DNA of 64,000 bases from Paenibacillus sp. FSL R10-2782 (lineage in GTDB: Bacteria > Bacillota > Bacilli > Paenibacillales > Paenibacillaceae), in the NCBI RefSeq assembly GCF_038592985.1, contig NZ_CP151951.1, positions 363,001 to 427,000 on the forward strand, given 5' to 3'. Under the pieces are notes generated by a model. That model was not told the DNA's origin, ran no database searches, and worked only from the letters and a program-made list of their open reading frames with translations. Position numbers and translations under genes: made by a program. Below, in pieces: positions 43,776 to 53,455 of the stretch. Positions within the stretch are counted from its first letter, which is position 1, and every line of letters starts with the position of its first letter.

Positions 43776-44047
43776 TGGCTTCATCATAAATTCATCTGTT
43801 AGCCCATATACATACATTGTTATTAACCTCTGTATCCTTTATTCTAAGGTTGTAGCTTGCTGTTTAACGGGCCATAAGTATAAAAATTTGAAAGGAGGAA
43901 GTATTGAGGTTTCAAAAGAATCCATTAGGTTTAAAGGATAGAGTAGGTTATTGTAGATTTTTTTTCGTGATAAGTTGTAACTATATTAGTTACATAATAA
44001 GGGATCGTTGTCCATATTATTTTATAAGATGAGAGGGGCTTACATTC
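43776..44047. other. AT-rich intergenic stretch
   Basis: About 270 bp with no gene. It holds a stray AAAGGAGGAAG at about 43890 with no long frame behind it, and the promoter of the next gene. A GAGAGGGG ribosome site precedes ATG 44048. Confidence 0.5.
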
Positions 44048-45271
44048 ATGAAAAAACATACGATTACCGCTGCACTTGCCAGCTTGCTTGTGCTATCCTC
44101 TGCTGTACCAGTCTTAGCTGCCGAGGTAAAACCCGCTACAACAATCCAGGTTTGGGTAGATGGCAAGAAAGAGGCTTACAAGATTGCTCCTATCGTGGAA
44201 AATCAGCAGGTTTTGATTCCTTTGAGACAATTGGCTTCCAGTTTGGGGATTCCGATGGATTCCAAGCATATTACGTTCAATACGGCTCGTCAAAGCACGA
44301 CAATTCGTTATGATCAGGCGACGGTTGTACTGGTGTCGGGCAGTCCGGAAGCGCAGATCAACGGGATTAAGGTACCGCTGTCCACCTCGCCCATTTTGAC
44401 CAAACAAGGAATAACCTATGTTCCGGTCGATGTCGTCAAAGAAGCGTGGGGCAAGCAAGTGATTTGGGACCCGACCAGCAAAATGTTGCAAATCGGGGTG
44501 AGTAATAAGGATAAGGTCGTTGAAATCCTGAAAAGCTTTGAAACGGGAGATACCAAAGCGGCCGAAACTTGGGTTAGCAAGGATCAATATATCCAGCATA
44601 ATTTGAGCTTTGCCAACGGTAGAGAGGGCCTGATCGAAGGTATTAAACAAATGAAAGGCGCCAATACACAGGTTGATATCCAAAGAATCATTCAGGATGG
44701 AGACTATGTAGCCGTTCATTATAAGGAAACGGATGATGGCAAACCAAGCGTATTGTTTGATATTTTTCGGTTCGACAAGAACGGTAAGATTGTTGAGCAT
44801 TGGGACAACAGTCAGGAACTGGCTCCAGCCAATCCGAGCGGCCGTACGATGATTGACGGAACGACAGAAATCAAAGACCTTAACAAAACCGAAGCAAACA
44901 AAGCGTTGATTCGTAAGTTTGTGGATGATATCCTGGTGGGCAAGAACCGCGCTGCACTGGAAAGCTACTTTAACGGTGATCATTACATTCAGCATAATTC
45001 CTTTTTCGGCGACGGTGTTTCCGTTATTAAGCAATTATTCCCCGCAGCAGATGGAAACCAGGGAAATTCCTCGGGATACGATAAGGTGCATATGGTCATT
45101 GGAGAAGGGAACTTCGTACTGGTTGTGAGCGAAACCAAATCGCCTAAGGGGAACACGACTGCTGTCTATGATATGTGGCGTGTAGAGAACGGCAAAGTCG
45201 CAGAGCACTGGGATGTAGTTCAGGACGTTCCGGCTCAAGCAGAGTGGAAAAATACGAACGGCAAGTTTTAA
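44048..45271 (+). CDS. Exported protein: copper amine oxidase-like N-terminal domain fused to two SnoaL-like domains
   Basis: A 407-residue protein. Residues 1-25 are a signal peptide (ASLLVLSSAVPVLAA). About 30-155 is a copper amine oxidase N-terminal-like domain (VLIPLRQLASSLGIPMD and GITYVPVDVVKEAWGKQVIWD), which is a cell-envelope module common in Paenibacillus. Two SnoaL/NTF2-like domains follow, each with a YIQHN motif (near residues 180 and 315) and an end VEHWDN/AEHWDV. SnoaL folds can bind or isomerise small molecules. The combination is unusual; no reaction can be assigned. Confidence 0.83.
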   Translation: MKKHTITAALASLLVLSSAVPVLAAEVKPATTIQVWVDGKKEAYKIAPIVENQQVLIPLRQLASSLGIPMDSKHITFNTARQSTTIRYDQATVVLVSGSPEAQINGIKVPLSTSPILTKQGITYVPVDVVKEAWGKQVIWDPTSKMLQIGVSNKDKVVEILKSFETGDTKAAETWVSKDQYIQHNLSFANGREGLIEGIKQMKGANTQVDIQRIIQDGDYVAVHYKETDDGKPSVLFDIFRFDKNGKIVEHWDNSQELAPANPSGRTMIDGTTEIKDLNKTEANKALIRKFVDDILVGKNRAALESYFNGDHYIQHNSFFGDGVSVIKQLFPAADGNQGNSSGYDKVHMVIGEGNFVLVVSETKSPKGNTTAVYDMWRVENGKVAEHWDVVQDVPAQAEWKNTNGKF

Positions 45272-45363
45272 AAACGGCATTCACGCCATGACTGATCCTT
45301 AAGGTGATTCCCCAACTACCCTATCCCTGCTAAAATGATGGAAACATGATGAGTGGGGATGGG

Positions 45364-46044
45364 ATGATGGGGAGTTTTAAACAGCGGGTAGGCTGTCTGC
45401 ATGCGCATCATTCGAACATTGCCTATGTGGAACGGGCTTTTGCTCCTTATGAGGTGGAACTGAAGCATTTTGTGGACCCTGCGCTCTTGTACAGAGTTTC
45501 ATCTGATCCAGACTTCTCGGTGGTGGATGCCAGTCGAAAGGTAGAAGAGCAACTGGAATGGATGGCTCAAAGCGGCATAGATGTTATTTTGATTACATGC
45601 ACGAATTATATAGTCTTCGCGGAAAAGATTGAATTGACGATGCCTACACCCGTGATAACGCTGGATGAGCCCTTTTTCCATGAGATATGCGATGATCCGT
45701 TGCCACAAACCTTGGTATTTACGAATCCGGCTACGGTAGAGGGGACAATGAAACGTCTTTCTCATATAGCAGCCCTGTTAGATAAGCCAGATATCTCTTC
45801 GTTGATAGAGGTCAAGGTGGTGGAGCACGCTTTTGAGCTGATTATGCAAGGTCGCAAAGACGAATATATGGAAGTGCTGGTCCGTTCATTGCATGAACTG
45901 AGAGAGGCTGAACCAGACAGAACGCTGGCTGTGGCGCAATTATCTATGGTTGATGCTGCATTGCAGGTGGAACTGGAGACGGGTCAGGCGATTGGCAATC
46001 CCTTACGGTCGTTGATGAATTTGCTTGAGAATTTGTTAGGTTGA
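45364..46044 (+). CDS. Aspartate/glutamate racemase-like protein
   Basis: About 226 residues of a Asp/Glu/hydantoin racemase-like fold: VGCLHAHHSNIAYVERAFAPY at the start, IDVILITCTNYIVFAEKIE, where CTNY stands in place of the usual CNT motif, and LAVAQLSMVDAAL, where the second active-site cysteine of true racemases is absent. So one of the two cysteines seems missing and racemase activity is uncertain. ATG 45364 follows GTGGGGATGGG; 45346 and 45367 are alternatives. Confidence 0.65.
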   Translation: MMGSFKQRVGCLHAHHSNIAYVERAFAPYEVELKHFVDPALLYRVSSDPDFSVVDASRKVEEQLEWMAQSGIDVILITCTNYIVFAEKIELTMPTPVITLDEPFFHEICDDPLPQTLVFTNPATVEGTMKRLSHIAALLDKPDISSLIEVKVVEHAFELIMQGRKDEYMEVLVRSLHELREAEPDRTLAVAQLSMVDAALQVELETGQAIGNPLRSLMNLLENLLG

Positions 46045-46060
46045 AACATAAGTATGACCC

Positions 46061-46105
46061 AAAGAACTTCCAACCCGTATTCCGGGGCAATGGAAGTTCT
46101 TTTTT
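46061..46105. terminator. Intrinsic terminator
   Basis: AAAGAACTTCCA and TGGAAGTTCTTT form a perfect 12-bp stem with a T6 tail on the + strand; the A run on the other side allows use from the minus strand as well (LacI gene). Confidence 0.88.
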
Positions 46106-46145
46106 GTAGGATAGCATGTGATTGGGGATGCTTCTACGGTGTTTG

Positions 46146-47153
46146 TCATAAGGTATTCTGTTGATCTGGAGTGCTTAATACTGCGCCTGCTGACTCTCTT
46201 TGGACGAGCGTAACGTACAGCCGTTCATGCTCCACGTCTTCCCCGGCAATGATTTTCAGAACTTGTTCAGCAGCTACTGCGCCCCATTTACGTTTGGAGT
46301 AATCAATGGTCGTCAGACGGGGCTGAATATATTGTGCCAGCTCAATATTATCAAAGCCGACGATATGAATGTCTTGCCCGATGGTAAGCTCCGACTGAGC
46401 CATTCGATTGTAAAAGCCTACCGCCATCTCATCATTGAGGCAGAATACCGCGGCGGGCTCAGAATCCGGGCTGACATGCTGCTGTAAAATGATCTCGGCT
46501 GCCTGTTCGCCGCCCGATTTTTCAAAATCGCCGCCAATCTCGATCATTTCGGCGGTGCCGCTGCGCTCGATCGTCTGTTTGACTGCCTGCATCCGCTGCC
46601 ATGAATCATAAGAGCCGTCCGGCCCAGTGACAACGTACAGCTTGCGGTGTCCCATTTCCAGCAAATGCTCCACCGCGAGAGCGGCACCTGCTTTGTTATC
46701 CAGCAGTACCTGATTAATGTTAGGATGATTCAGCTCACGGTCCAGTACGACAATTTTATGTCCACGCTCGGCGTAATTCAGCAGTTCCTGACTATCGAAC
46801 GTCTGATCCAGTATGATGGCTCCATCAATCATGCGCTCGGGCAGCATGCGGTGAGACTGCTTGCCGCTGCATACGATGAGGTCATAGTCTTTTCGGTTCA
46901 AAATTTCCTTGATGCCGTACAACAAATCTCCATAAACGTCTCCACGGAAATCAGTCAGGAAGACGCCGATAATTTTGGTTTCCCTTTTTTTGAGATTACG
47001 TGCGGCGGCATTCGGCACATAGTTAAGCTCTTTGGCAATAGCCAAAATACGTGCGCAGGTCTCTTCCGTCACCTTATCACTGCCGTTCAATGCGTATGAA
47101 ACGGTAGATATGGAAACGCCCGCCTGTTTGGCGATATCTTTAATGCTGACCAC
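46146..47153 (-). CDS. LacI-family regulator of the sophorooligosaccharide locus
   Basis: A 335-residue repressor: helix-turn-helix and hinge SIKDIAKQAGVSISTVSYALNGS and YVPNAAARNLKKRETK, then a periplasmic-binding-like domain ending in VGFDNIELAQYIQPRLTTIDYS. GTG 47153 has AAGGAGG seven bases upstream. It lies just downstream of the phosphorylase gene on the same strand, as in the known Listeria locus. It should bind the two identical ATCGAAACGTTTCTATTG sites upstream of the binding-protein operon. Confidence 0.88.
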   Translation of the reverse strand: MVSIKDIAKQAGVSISTVSYALNGSDKVTEETCARILAIAKELNYVPNAAARNLKKRETKIIGVFLTDFRGDVYGDLLYGIKEILNRKDYDLIVCSGKQSHRMLPERMIDGAIILDQTFDSQELLNYAERGHKIVVLDRELNHPNINQVLLDNKAGAALAVEHLLEMGHRKLYVVTGPDGSYDSWQRMQAVKQTIERSGTAEMIEIGGDFEKSGGEQAAEIILQQHVSPDSEPAAVFCLNDEMAVGFYNRMAQSELTIGQDIHIVGFDNIELAQYIQPRLTTIDYSKRKWGAVAAEQVLKIIAGEDVEHERLYVTLVQRESAGAVLSTPDQQNTL

Positions 47154-47254
47154 ATCATTTCCTCCTTTTCGCCAGTCTGTTACTTGTTATTGTATATTGA
47201 TTATTAAACTTGTGTTTATTTCGAATATCGTAACTGGACGTGCAAGCAGCAAAG

Positions 47255-47274
47255 GGCGATCCCGCAAGATCGCC
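47255..47274 (-). terminator. Hairpin after the phosphorylase gene
   Basis: GGCGATC and GATCGCC pair around CCGCAA. It lies between the phosphorylase and LacI genes; the T tract is short (CTTTG). A weak terminator candidate. Confidence 0.4.
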
Positions 47275-47292
47275 ATCGCTTTGTTGCCTATA

Positions 47293-47331
47293 CCCGATTT
47301 AAAATTGCTCTTGGGATTTGAGCAAAATGCT
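47293..47331 (-). repeat. Second copy of the left arm of the palindromic element at 34889
   Basis: On the minus strand this reads GAGCATTTTGC, two differences, AAATCCCAAGAGC, one difference, ATTT, one difference, AAATC: about 34 of 38 bases match 34890-34927. It starts 2-3 bases after the phosphorylase stop codon. The right arm of the element is not present here. Confidence 0.7.
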
Positions 47332-47333
47332 CT

Positions 47334-50300
47334 TTAAAAAATAATCTCCAGGCGATGTATACCGTCATGTTCTGTTAGTGCCTGTTCGAAATTCTTGCGC
47401 TTGATGCGCAGGGCACCCGAACGGTAGCGATTGTCGTCGGCTGGCTCGCTTTCCAGTGGGGCTCCGTTCAATACCGCGCGGCCTTGCTCACCGCTATTAT
47501 GCTCTTGCAGCATGCGGTAGACGAAGGTAACGGGTTTCCCGGCAAAAGCAAATTCAAATTCCAAGCCGTCCAGATTATCCGGCAGTACAGGGTCCAGAAT
47601 CAGGTCTTCGCCCGACTGACGGATGCCAAGGACATTCGATATGAGCTGATTCATATAGATCCCCGGACCACTGGAGTAGATTCTCCAGCCGCCTTTGACC
47701 GGAACGGCTCCTTCACGCAGTTCACCAAACCGCTCTTGTGCTTCGTAGCGGGTATTGAATTTGCCATCCGAGCTGCTGAAATACGCGTTGCTCTGACGCC
47801 ATTCGGCGTTCGGTACGGACGCGCGAATGCCGACCGGGTTGATGAGCTTCAGGCTGTGCCAGGCGTCATCCTTGCGACCGAGCTTGGCCATGGCTTCCGC
47901 GAAGCGGATATGGGCATGCACATATTGCAGCCCGACCTCGCGTCCGAAGTTGGCCGCTTGCTCTGCACGCTTGAAGTGCGAACTCACACCGCCATCGTAC
48001 TGTGCAGGGCGGTTCATCAGACGCACGCCATCCGGGCACAGGAACTGCTCGCGGATGAGCTGCTCATGAGCCAATGCTTGCTCCGGCGTGAGCAGCTGGC
48101 TGATCATGCTGCGTGTCATCGGCAGCAAACGGTAGTGAATCCCCGTCTCCGTATCGGACGGATGGAGCATCAGCTTGGGCTGACCGGGCTCTTCCATATA
48201 CACGAAGCCCGGGATGATACCGCTCTCCAGCATGTAGCGGTTAAAGTCCTGGCGGATGCCTTCGGCCATCTGGTGCAGCTCCCGTGCGATCTCGGCGGCT
48301 CCGCTTACGACGTCTGCGGGGGCTTGCTCCAGTGCAGCAGCAAAGTTGCCAACCACCTGATAGGTGAGTGCAACGGTCCAACTGCTCGCCATGTATTGCT
48401 TCAGTTGAGCGTTGGCTGGCTGGAGCGTGTCATCCCAATCGCCGTCGCCGTAGGCCGACAAATGTGTATCATGAAGGAAATTCGCCCGAATATATTCGAT
48501 TTCCTTCATCGCATGTTCCATGAGGCTCGCGGTCTGTTTTGTATAATCAAAAGTATGCCGGCTGGTGTAGGGTACAGTTTCTTCCAGAATACTGTAGTCC
48601 CGAGTAGCGGTCAAATAATCTCCCAGTACCTTTAGCGGCCAGACGATAATATCGCCATGGCTTTCTTCTTGTTGAACGCGAGTATAGTTGTCGAACATAA
48701 ACCATTGCGGCCAGTTTCCGCTATCCTCGTACTGATGACTGAACACGGTCAGTAGAATGGAACGGACTTCGTCAAACTTTTGCACGGCTGAAAAATATTC
48801 CACCGGACCCTGACATACATCGCGTGTTCCCCAAGCTGCACCACCGTATTGTTCCAGACCATGAGGCACGGAATAGTGGACAAGCATATTGTGGGTGTAC
48901 CACCAGGCCACCGCATTTACACGGAACAGCTCGTTGGTTTCATGTCCGCTACGCGTCAGATGAAAACCATTCATCAGCCCGGAAAAATACTGCCGATAGC
49001 GCTCGCGCTCAGCTTCGAAAGAGGCAACTCCTTCCGCATGTGCTCGACCTTTGCTGGACGGATCGCCATGCAGCCAACCTTGTACGGTGCAGGTCCATTC
49101 GCTGCTGTCGCCTAGCTCCAGCACGACCAGAGATGCATCGGGGGAGGCTGTACCCTGTAGCAGCGTGTGAGCGTCGCTCACTTGCTGTAGTGGAGCGCCT
49201 TGTACCTGCATTCGGTACAACAGGTCCGGGTAGGCTTCGGCGCTCAGGGAAGCCTGGTCTGCGCGGAAGAGCAGGTCCTCACCGTCCCGTTCCATATGAA
49301 ACGGGAGCTCATATTCGTTCACATGCATGGACATTTGCTGAGTCACGAGGAACGGATAGGCTTTGCCGCTTGCCGAGCGCACGTGAAGCCGCACTTCTGG
49401 CGTATCGGCGTTGGTATGGTTTGTAATGATGAGCATATCGTCAGCAGTTTTGTAATACCAGCGCACATAGTTAAAGCCAATCTCGAACAGGGAAGGCAGC
49501 GTGAGCAGATGGTATTTCCCATGGATTCCGACATAGATACGCTGACCGGATGTTTTCGGAATATTGAGTGCATTACGCGCGTTTGTGATCATTTTATTGA
49601 AATTCGTGTTGCCAACCACAAGCTGGGAATTGAACACCCCGTACATATAGGAGGTGGTTGTAATGGTTTCTTCCTTACCTCCCGCGTAATGCCCGCCCAT
49701 TAAAATATGCCCATGGGGACGCTCTACACGAAGCTCTTTGGATTTGAGTACGACATGTTCATAGCTGTCCGTGAAAAAGGAGAGCAACGTGTCGCCGTCC
49801 CGTTCTTCTTCCTGCCGTTTCGGGAAGAGCTGATCCAACTCGGCTGCGGTCATATCCAGCGTGCGCAGCGGCTCCCCGATGTTCTGGGCTGGAGCCACCC
49901 GCCCAGTTTGGAGATGACTTGTGACGTTCTCTGGGATGGCGGTTCCGGAAGCAGTTTCCATAATCGTCGCTACTTCTTCGCGTGCTTTCGTCACCAGTTC
50001 CTGGTACTCCAGCTTTGTAACGGCTGTCGGATGATTCGGCTGGAACAGACCGTAAAAGGTAAAGCGTGCATCCCCGGCGAGCTTTACCCGCTCGGATTGC
50101 AGCGCCGTATAAGCAAATTCGTACTGGTATACTTCATTAGCGAGCGAATCGCGGCGCAGTGCTTCCGGCTCGTTCGTTTCTTTGTACGAAAGCCCAAAGA
50201 ATTGAAATCCGTCCGTCGAATAACCGACGGTGCGGGTCAACGAGCCTTGCTGGATGTAAGGGAACGCTTGACTTTGCGGCTGGTTTTGACGGGAGCAAAC

Positions 50301-50774
50301 CGTATAGCCTCTTTGTTCATCATGGTAGACGGTATGGTCGATATATTGAGACAGATAAGCTTCATTACTGCGTACAGCCGCTGTATCCGCAATGCCGATA
50401 TCCTGACCGTACACGATATCAGCTTCCACGTCATCACCCTGTAGAGTTACATCCCAGAACCATACCCCGAGACCGCTTAGTGTGAATGTCACCTGATAGC
50501 CGACACCTGATGTAAATCCTTCCCAAATAATTTGTTGATCCGTTTGTCGTACTACTCCAGGTGATCGAACTCCCAGCAGGGGAGTAATGCTGACGCCGGA
50601 CGGACGGTACAGTCGCATGTACAGGTTGTTCAGGGAACCGTCGACAGAATTGGTCAGCAGTTGATTGATCATGGTTGAGCCATGGGCGATTTTATATAAA
50701 TCACCGCTGCTCAAGAAGGTGAAGGACAGGTCTCCAACCCGTAGCAAAATATTTTGATCCAGACTTGTATTCAT
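47334..50774 (-). CDS. GH94-type 1,2-beta-oligoglucan phosphorylase (SOGP-like)
   Basis: A ~1,146-residue cytoplasmic phosphorylase that would split beta-1,2-glucooligosaccharides with phosphate to glucose-1-phosphate. Length and layout match Listeria SOGP: a large N-terminal beta-sandwich part, then the alpha/alpha-barrel with NAVAWWYTHNMLVHYSVPHGLEQYGGAAWGTRDVCQGPVEYF and the general-acid region GDGDWDDTLQP near residue 780. The C-terminal part has RIYSSGPGIYMNQLISNVLGIR, as in GH94 enzymes. The adjacent GH3 enzyme, LacI gene and importer support beta-1,2-glucan oligomers as substrate. ATG 50774 follows GAGG; a TTG one codon earlier is also possible. Confidence 0.9.
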   Translation of the reverse strand: MNTSLDQNILLRVGDLSFTFLSSGDLYKIAHGSTMINQLLTNSVDGSLNNLYMRLYRPSGVSITPLLGVRSPGVVRQTDQQIIWEGFTSGVGYQVTFTLSGLGVWFWDVTLQGDDVEADIVYGQDIGIADTAAVRSNEAYLSQYIDHTVYHDEQRGYTVCSRQNQPQSQAFPYIQQGSLTRTVGYSTDGFQFFGLSYKETNEPEALRRDSLANEVYQYEFAYTALQSERVKLAGDARFTFYGLFQPNHPTAVTKLEYQELVTKAREEVATIMETASGTAIPENVTSHLQTGRVAPAQNIGEPLRTLDMTAAELDQLFPKRQEEERDGDTLLSFFTDSYEHVVLKSKELRVERPHGHILMGGHYAGGKEETITTTSYMYGVFNSQLVVGNTNFNKMITNARNALNIPKTSGQRIYVGIHGKYHLLTLPSLFEIGFNYVRWYYKTADDMLIITNHTNADTPEVRLHVRSASGKAYPFLVTQQMSMHVNEYELPFHMERDGEDLLFRADQASLSAEAYPDLLYRMQVQGAPLQQVSDAHTLLQGTASPDASLVVLELGDSSEWTCTVQGWLHGDPSSKGRAHAEGVASFEAERERYRQYFSGLMNGFHLTRSGHETNELFRVNAVAWWYTHNMLVHYSVPHGLEQYGGAAWGTRDVCQGPVEYFSAVQKFDEVRSILLTVFSHQYEDSGNWPQWFMFDNYTRVQQEESHGDIIVWPLKVLGDYLTATRDYSILEETVPYTSRHTFDYTKQTASLMEHAMKEIEYIRANFLHDTHLSAYGDGDWDDTLQPANAQLKQYMASSWTVALTYQVVGNFAAALEQAPADVVSGAAEIARELHQMAEGIRQDFNRYMLESGIIPGFVYMEEPGQPKLMLHPSDTETGIHYRLLPMTRSMISQLLTPEQALAHEQLIREQFLCPDGVRLMNRPAQYDGGVSSHFKRAEQAANFGREVGLQYVHAHIRFAEAMAKLGRKDDAWHSLKLINPVGIRASVPNAEWRQSNAYFSSSDGKFNTRYEAQERFGELREGAVPVKGGWRIYSSGPGIYMNQLISNVLGIRQSGEDLILDPVLPDNLDGLEFEFAFAGKPVTFVYRMLQEHNSGEQGRAVLNGAPLESEPADDNRYRSGALRIKRKNFEQALTEHDGIHRLEIIF

Positions 50775-50787
50775 CAAAGGTTACGCC

Positions 50788-52965
50788 TCACTTTCCTGTT
50801 TCTTTCACTAAACGAAAACGTCCTTCAGTAGTATCTCGGCTGTTAGGTCCTGTAAAGACGGCGAATTCACCGCTGTCACTATCAAAGCTCAGGTCTGCAT
50901 GGTGATAGCGCAACTGAGGCTCAGTCAATGCAAATTCCACTTCATGGCTTTCGCCTGAGGCAAGCAGAACCTTGCGGAAATCTTTTAGCTCTTTCATCGG
51001 GCGAACCGTATCTCCGCTGATATCACGGACATAGAATTGAACCGTTTCCTCGACAGGACGTGTTCCTGTGTTCGTTACCCGTACCTTCACGGTCAGTGCT
51101 TGACTGGGGTTGAGGGTGTCGCTGGAAAGCTGTACGCTATCATAGGCAACTTTCGTATAGCTCAAGCCATAGCCAAACGGGAATAAAGGCTCGTTCGGTA
51201 CGTCCAGGTATTGGGAGACGTAGCGTTCCTTTGTATTGGGATCTAGCTGAGGACGTCCTGTATTAAAATGATTATAGTACACAGGCACCTGCCCCACCGA
51301 TTGCGGGAAGGACATTGTCAGACGGCCCGTTGGTTCAGCATCGCCGTACAGTAGGTCGGCAATCGCCGCGCCGCCTTCACCGCCGGGGAACCAGGCTTCC
51401 AGTACGGCGTCTGCTTCTTCAATAACACCGTGCAGATCCAGTGGACGACCGTTGAACAGCACGGCTACCATAGGCTTGTTCAGCGTTTTCAGGCGTTTCA
51501 CCAGCTCCAGTTGGGCTTGTGGCAGGCGAATATCCGAGCGGCTGCCCGCTTCGCCACTCATATCCGAGCGCTCACCGAGCGCCAGTACGATGACCTCTGC
51601 CTGGCTGGCAGCTTGCAATGCTTTTGCATATTGTTCTTCAGATATTTCGTCTATAGAGCACCCAGTCGCTACCGAGAGCAGCGAGGAGGATATTTTCGAT
51701 TTGAAGCCGTCAATGACTTGAACAGCCTCTTCTTGCGAACCGCTCCACGACCAAGAGCCAAGAATATCACCGCTCTCTGCAAAAGGCCCGATCAGTGCGA
51801 TATGCTGACTGCGATTCAGTGGAAGAACGGAATCGTTTTTGAGCAGTACGCATGATTGGATCGCCAATTCCTTGGCAACCGCACGGTGAGCTTCGCAGAA
51901 CACGACTTCACGTTCCCGCTCAGGGTCTGCACCGCGCAGCGGATTGTCGAACAAGCCCAGCTTTTGCTTGAGCTTCAATACGCGCATGACCGCTTCATCG
52001 ACGAGCGCTTCATCCAGCTGCCCGCTGCGAACCAGCTCAGGCAGATGCCCGTTATAGCAGGAGGTCATCATTTCAATATCTACGCCTGCCAGCAATGCTT
52101 TCTGTGCTGCCTCACGCTCATCCTCGGCAATGCCGTGGGGAATAAGCTCCTTGATGGCGGCCCAATCCGAGATGAGTACACCGTCAAAACCCCACTCCTC
52201 ACGAAGCAAATCGCGCATCAGGCGCTTGTTGCCCGTTGCAGCTACACCCTCTACGGTATTGAAGGAGGTCATCACCATTTCACAGCCTTCATCTAGCGCA
52301 GCTTTGTAGGAAGGGAGATAATACTCTCGCAACTGCCATGCGGACAGATCGACGGTATTGTAATCCCGTCCGCCTTCGCCTGCTCCGTATGCGGCAAAAT
52401 GCTTCACGCACGCCGCCACCCGGTCTGTATCGTTCGTCAGGTCCTTGCCTTGAAAGCCGCGTACGAAAGCACGGGCAAATACACTGTTGAGGTAAGGGTC
52501 TTCCCCTGTAGATTCCATTACACGGCCCCAGCGCGGGTCACGTACCAAGTCCACCATCGGAGCAAAGGTGACATGAACACCGGATACAGAAGCTTCTCTG
52601 GCAGCAATGGTAGCGCTCTCTTCTGCGAGCTGCACATTCCATGAACAGCCAATAGCCAGCGGTATGGGAAAAATCGTTTTGAAGCCATGTACAATGTCTG
52701 CCATAATTAGAAGCGGAATACCCAGACGGTTTTTACTTAGGTGTGCTTGTTGAACTCGAATAGCTTCTTCGGCTCCTGCGATGCCAAGCACCGATCCGAC
52801 GTTACGGACCGTTTCTTCTGTGATCCCCAGAGATGCCATAGGTCCGGTAATTTGGCCGTCCGTTTCCGCATCCTCAAAAAAGGCTCCCACGAGCTGGAGC
52901 AGTTGATCGACTTTTTCTTCAAGCGTCATATTTTGCAGATAGGAATTCAGTTGTTGTTCCATCAT
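50788..52965 (-). CDS. GH3 beta-glucosidase (sophorose/sophorooligosaccharide-active type)
   Basis: A 725-residue GH3 enzyme: N-terminal TIM barrel with the nucleophile Asp in GVLISDWAAI (near residue 266), an alpha/beta sandwich (IALIGPFAESGDILGSWSWSG) and a C-terminal fibronectin-like domain. There is no signal peptide, so it works inside the cell on imported oligomers. GGAGG lies five bases before the ATG. Only about 10 bp separate it from the phosphorylase gene, so they form one operon with beta-1,2 short oligomers such as sophorose as the likely substrate. Confidence 0.93.
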   Translation of the reverse strand: MMEQQLNSYLQNMTLEEKVDQLLQLVGAFFEDAETDGQITGPMASLGITEETVRNVGSVLGIAGAEEAIRVQQAHLSKNRLGIPLLIMADIVHGFKTIFPIPLAIGCSWNVQLAEESATIAAREASVSGVHVTFAPMVDLVRDPRWGRVMESTGEDPYLNSVFARAFVRGFQGKDLTNDTDRVAACVKHFAAYGAGEGGRDYNTVDLSAWQLREYYLPSYKAALDEGCEMVMTSFNTVEGVAATGNKRLMRDLLREEWGFDGVLISDWAAIKELIPHGIAEDEREAAQKALLAGVDIEMMTSCYNGHLPELVRSGQLDEALVDEAVMRVLKLKQKLGLFDNPLRGADPEREREVVFCEAHRAVAKELAIQSCVLLKNDSVLPLNRSQHIALIGPFAESGDILGSWSWSGSQEEAVQVIDGFKSKISSSLLSVATGCSIDEISEEQYAKALQAASQAEVIVLALGERSDMSGEAGSRSDIRLPQAQLELVKRLKTLNKPMVAVLFNGRPLDLHGVIEEADAVLEAWFPGGEGGAAIADLLYGDAEPTGRLTMSFPQSVGQVPVYYNHFNTGRPQLDPNTKERYVSQYLDVPNEPLFPFGYGLSYTKVAYDSVQLSSDTLNPSQALTVKVRVTNTGTRPVEETVQFYVRDISGDTVRPMKELKDFRKVLLASGESHEVEFALTEPQLRYHHADLSFDSDSGEFAVFTGPNSRDTTEGRFRLVKETGK

Positions 52966-53099
52966 ACAATCCTCCGTAAGCTGCTATGGTTGCAGCTTTC
53001 TTTTTCAGATCCATGAGATTTTTTAGTTAAGACTGATTCAAAGAAGCGACGAATAGGCTAATACTTTACATAAATGCTTAGTATCCTGTCGTATTATTA

Positions 53100-53310
53100 A
53101 TCGAAACGTTTCTATTGTTGAACTCAGTTGGATTATATACGCTTTCAAATAGAGAGTCAAATCGAAAAAGAAGGTTATTTTACAAAGAAAATAACGATTT
53201 ATAGATGAAACGAAAGAAAATTGGGCATAATTCTAGACGAATAAAAAATAATATCCCTATTGAATACGGTTTCAATTTGTTTTATAATGACTATCGAAAC
53301 GTTTCTATTG
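53100..53310. promoter_or_regulatory. Twin LacI operators in the divergent sophorooligosaccharide promoter
   Basis: The identical 18-mer ATCGAAACGTTTCTATTG, with the palindromic core GAAACGTTTC, occurs at 53100-53117 and 53293-53310. Both lie in the ~490-bp region between the divergent GH3 and binding-protein operons, one near each start. TATACGCTTTCAAA at 53137-53150 is a weak cre-like box. Repressor binding at both sites could loop the DNA and silence both directions. Confidence 0.8.
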
Positions 53311-53455
53311 ATGGGTATGGTCCTTACGCTTTCCACATATTTTCTATATCGTCAGGCTTTATTTGGCTTTAAACACTGTATACTTTAACGTGTGTAATCG
53401 AATCGGGTATCATATTTGAATGATCGGTGAGCCGGTCATCTCGGGAGGAATTTGT

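Noticed and set aside
43889..43900. AAAGGAGGAAG ribosome-site-like sequence in the 43.8-44.0 kb gap
   Set aside because: No start codon with a usable frame follows it.
48824..49426. Long plus-strand frames across the phosphorylase gene
   Set aside because: GC-rich antisense shadows of the real minus-strand gene with odd composition and no starts with ribosome sites.
53137..53150. Cre-like TATACGCTTTCAAA in the sophorooligosaccharide promoter region
   Set aside because: Too many mismatches to list as its own site; mentioned only in the operator entry.
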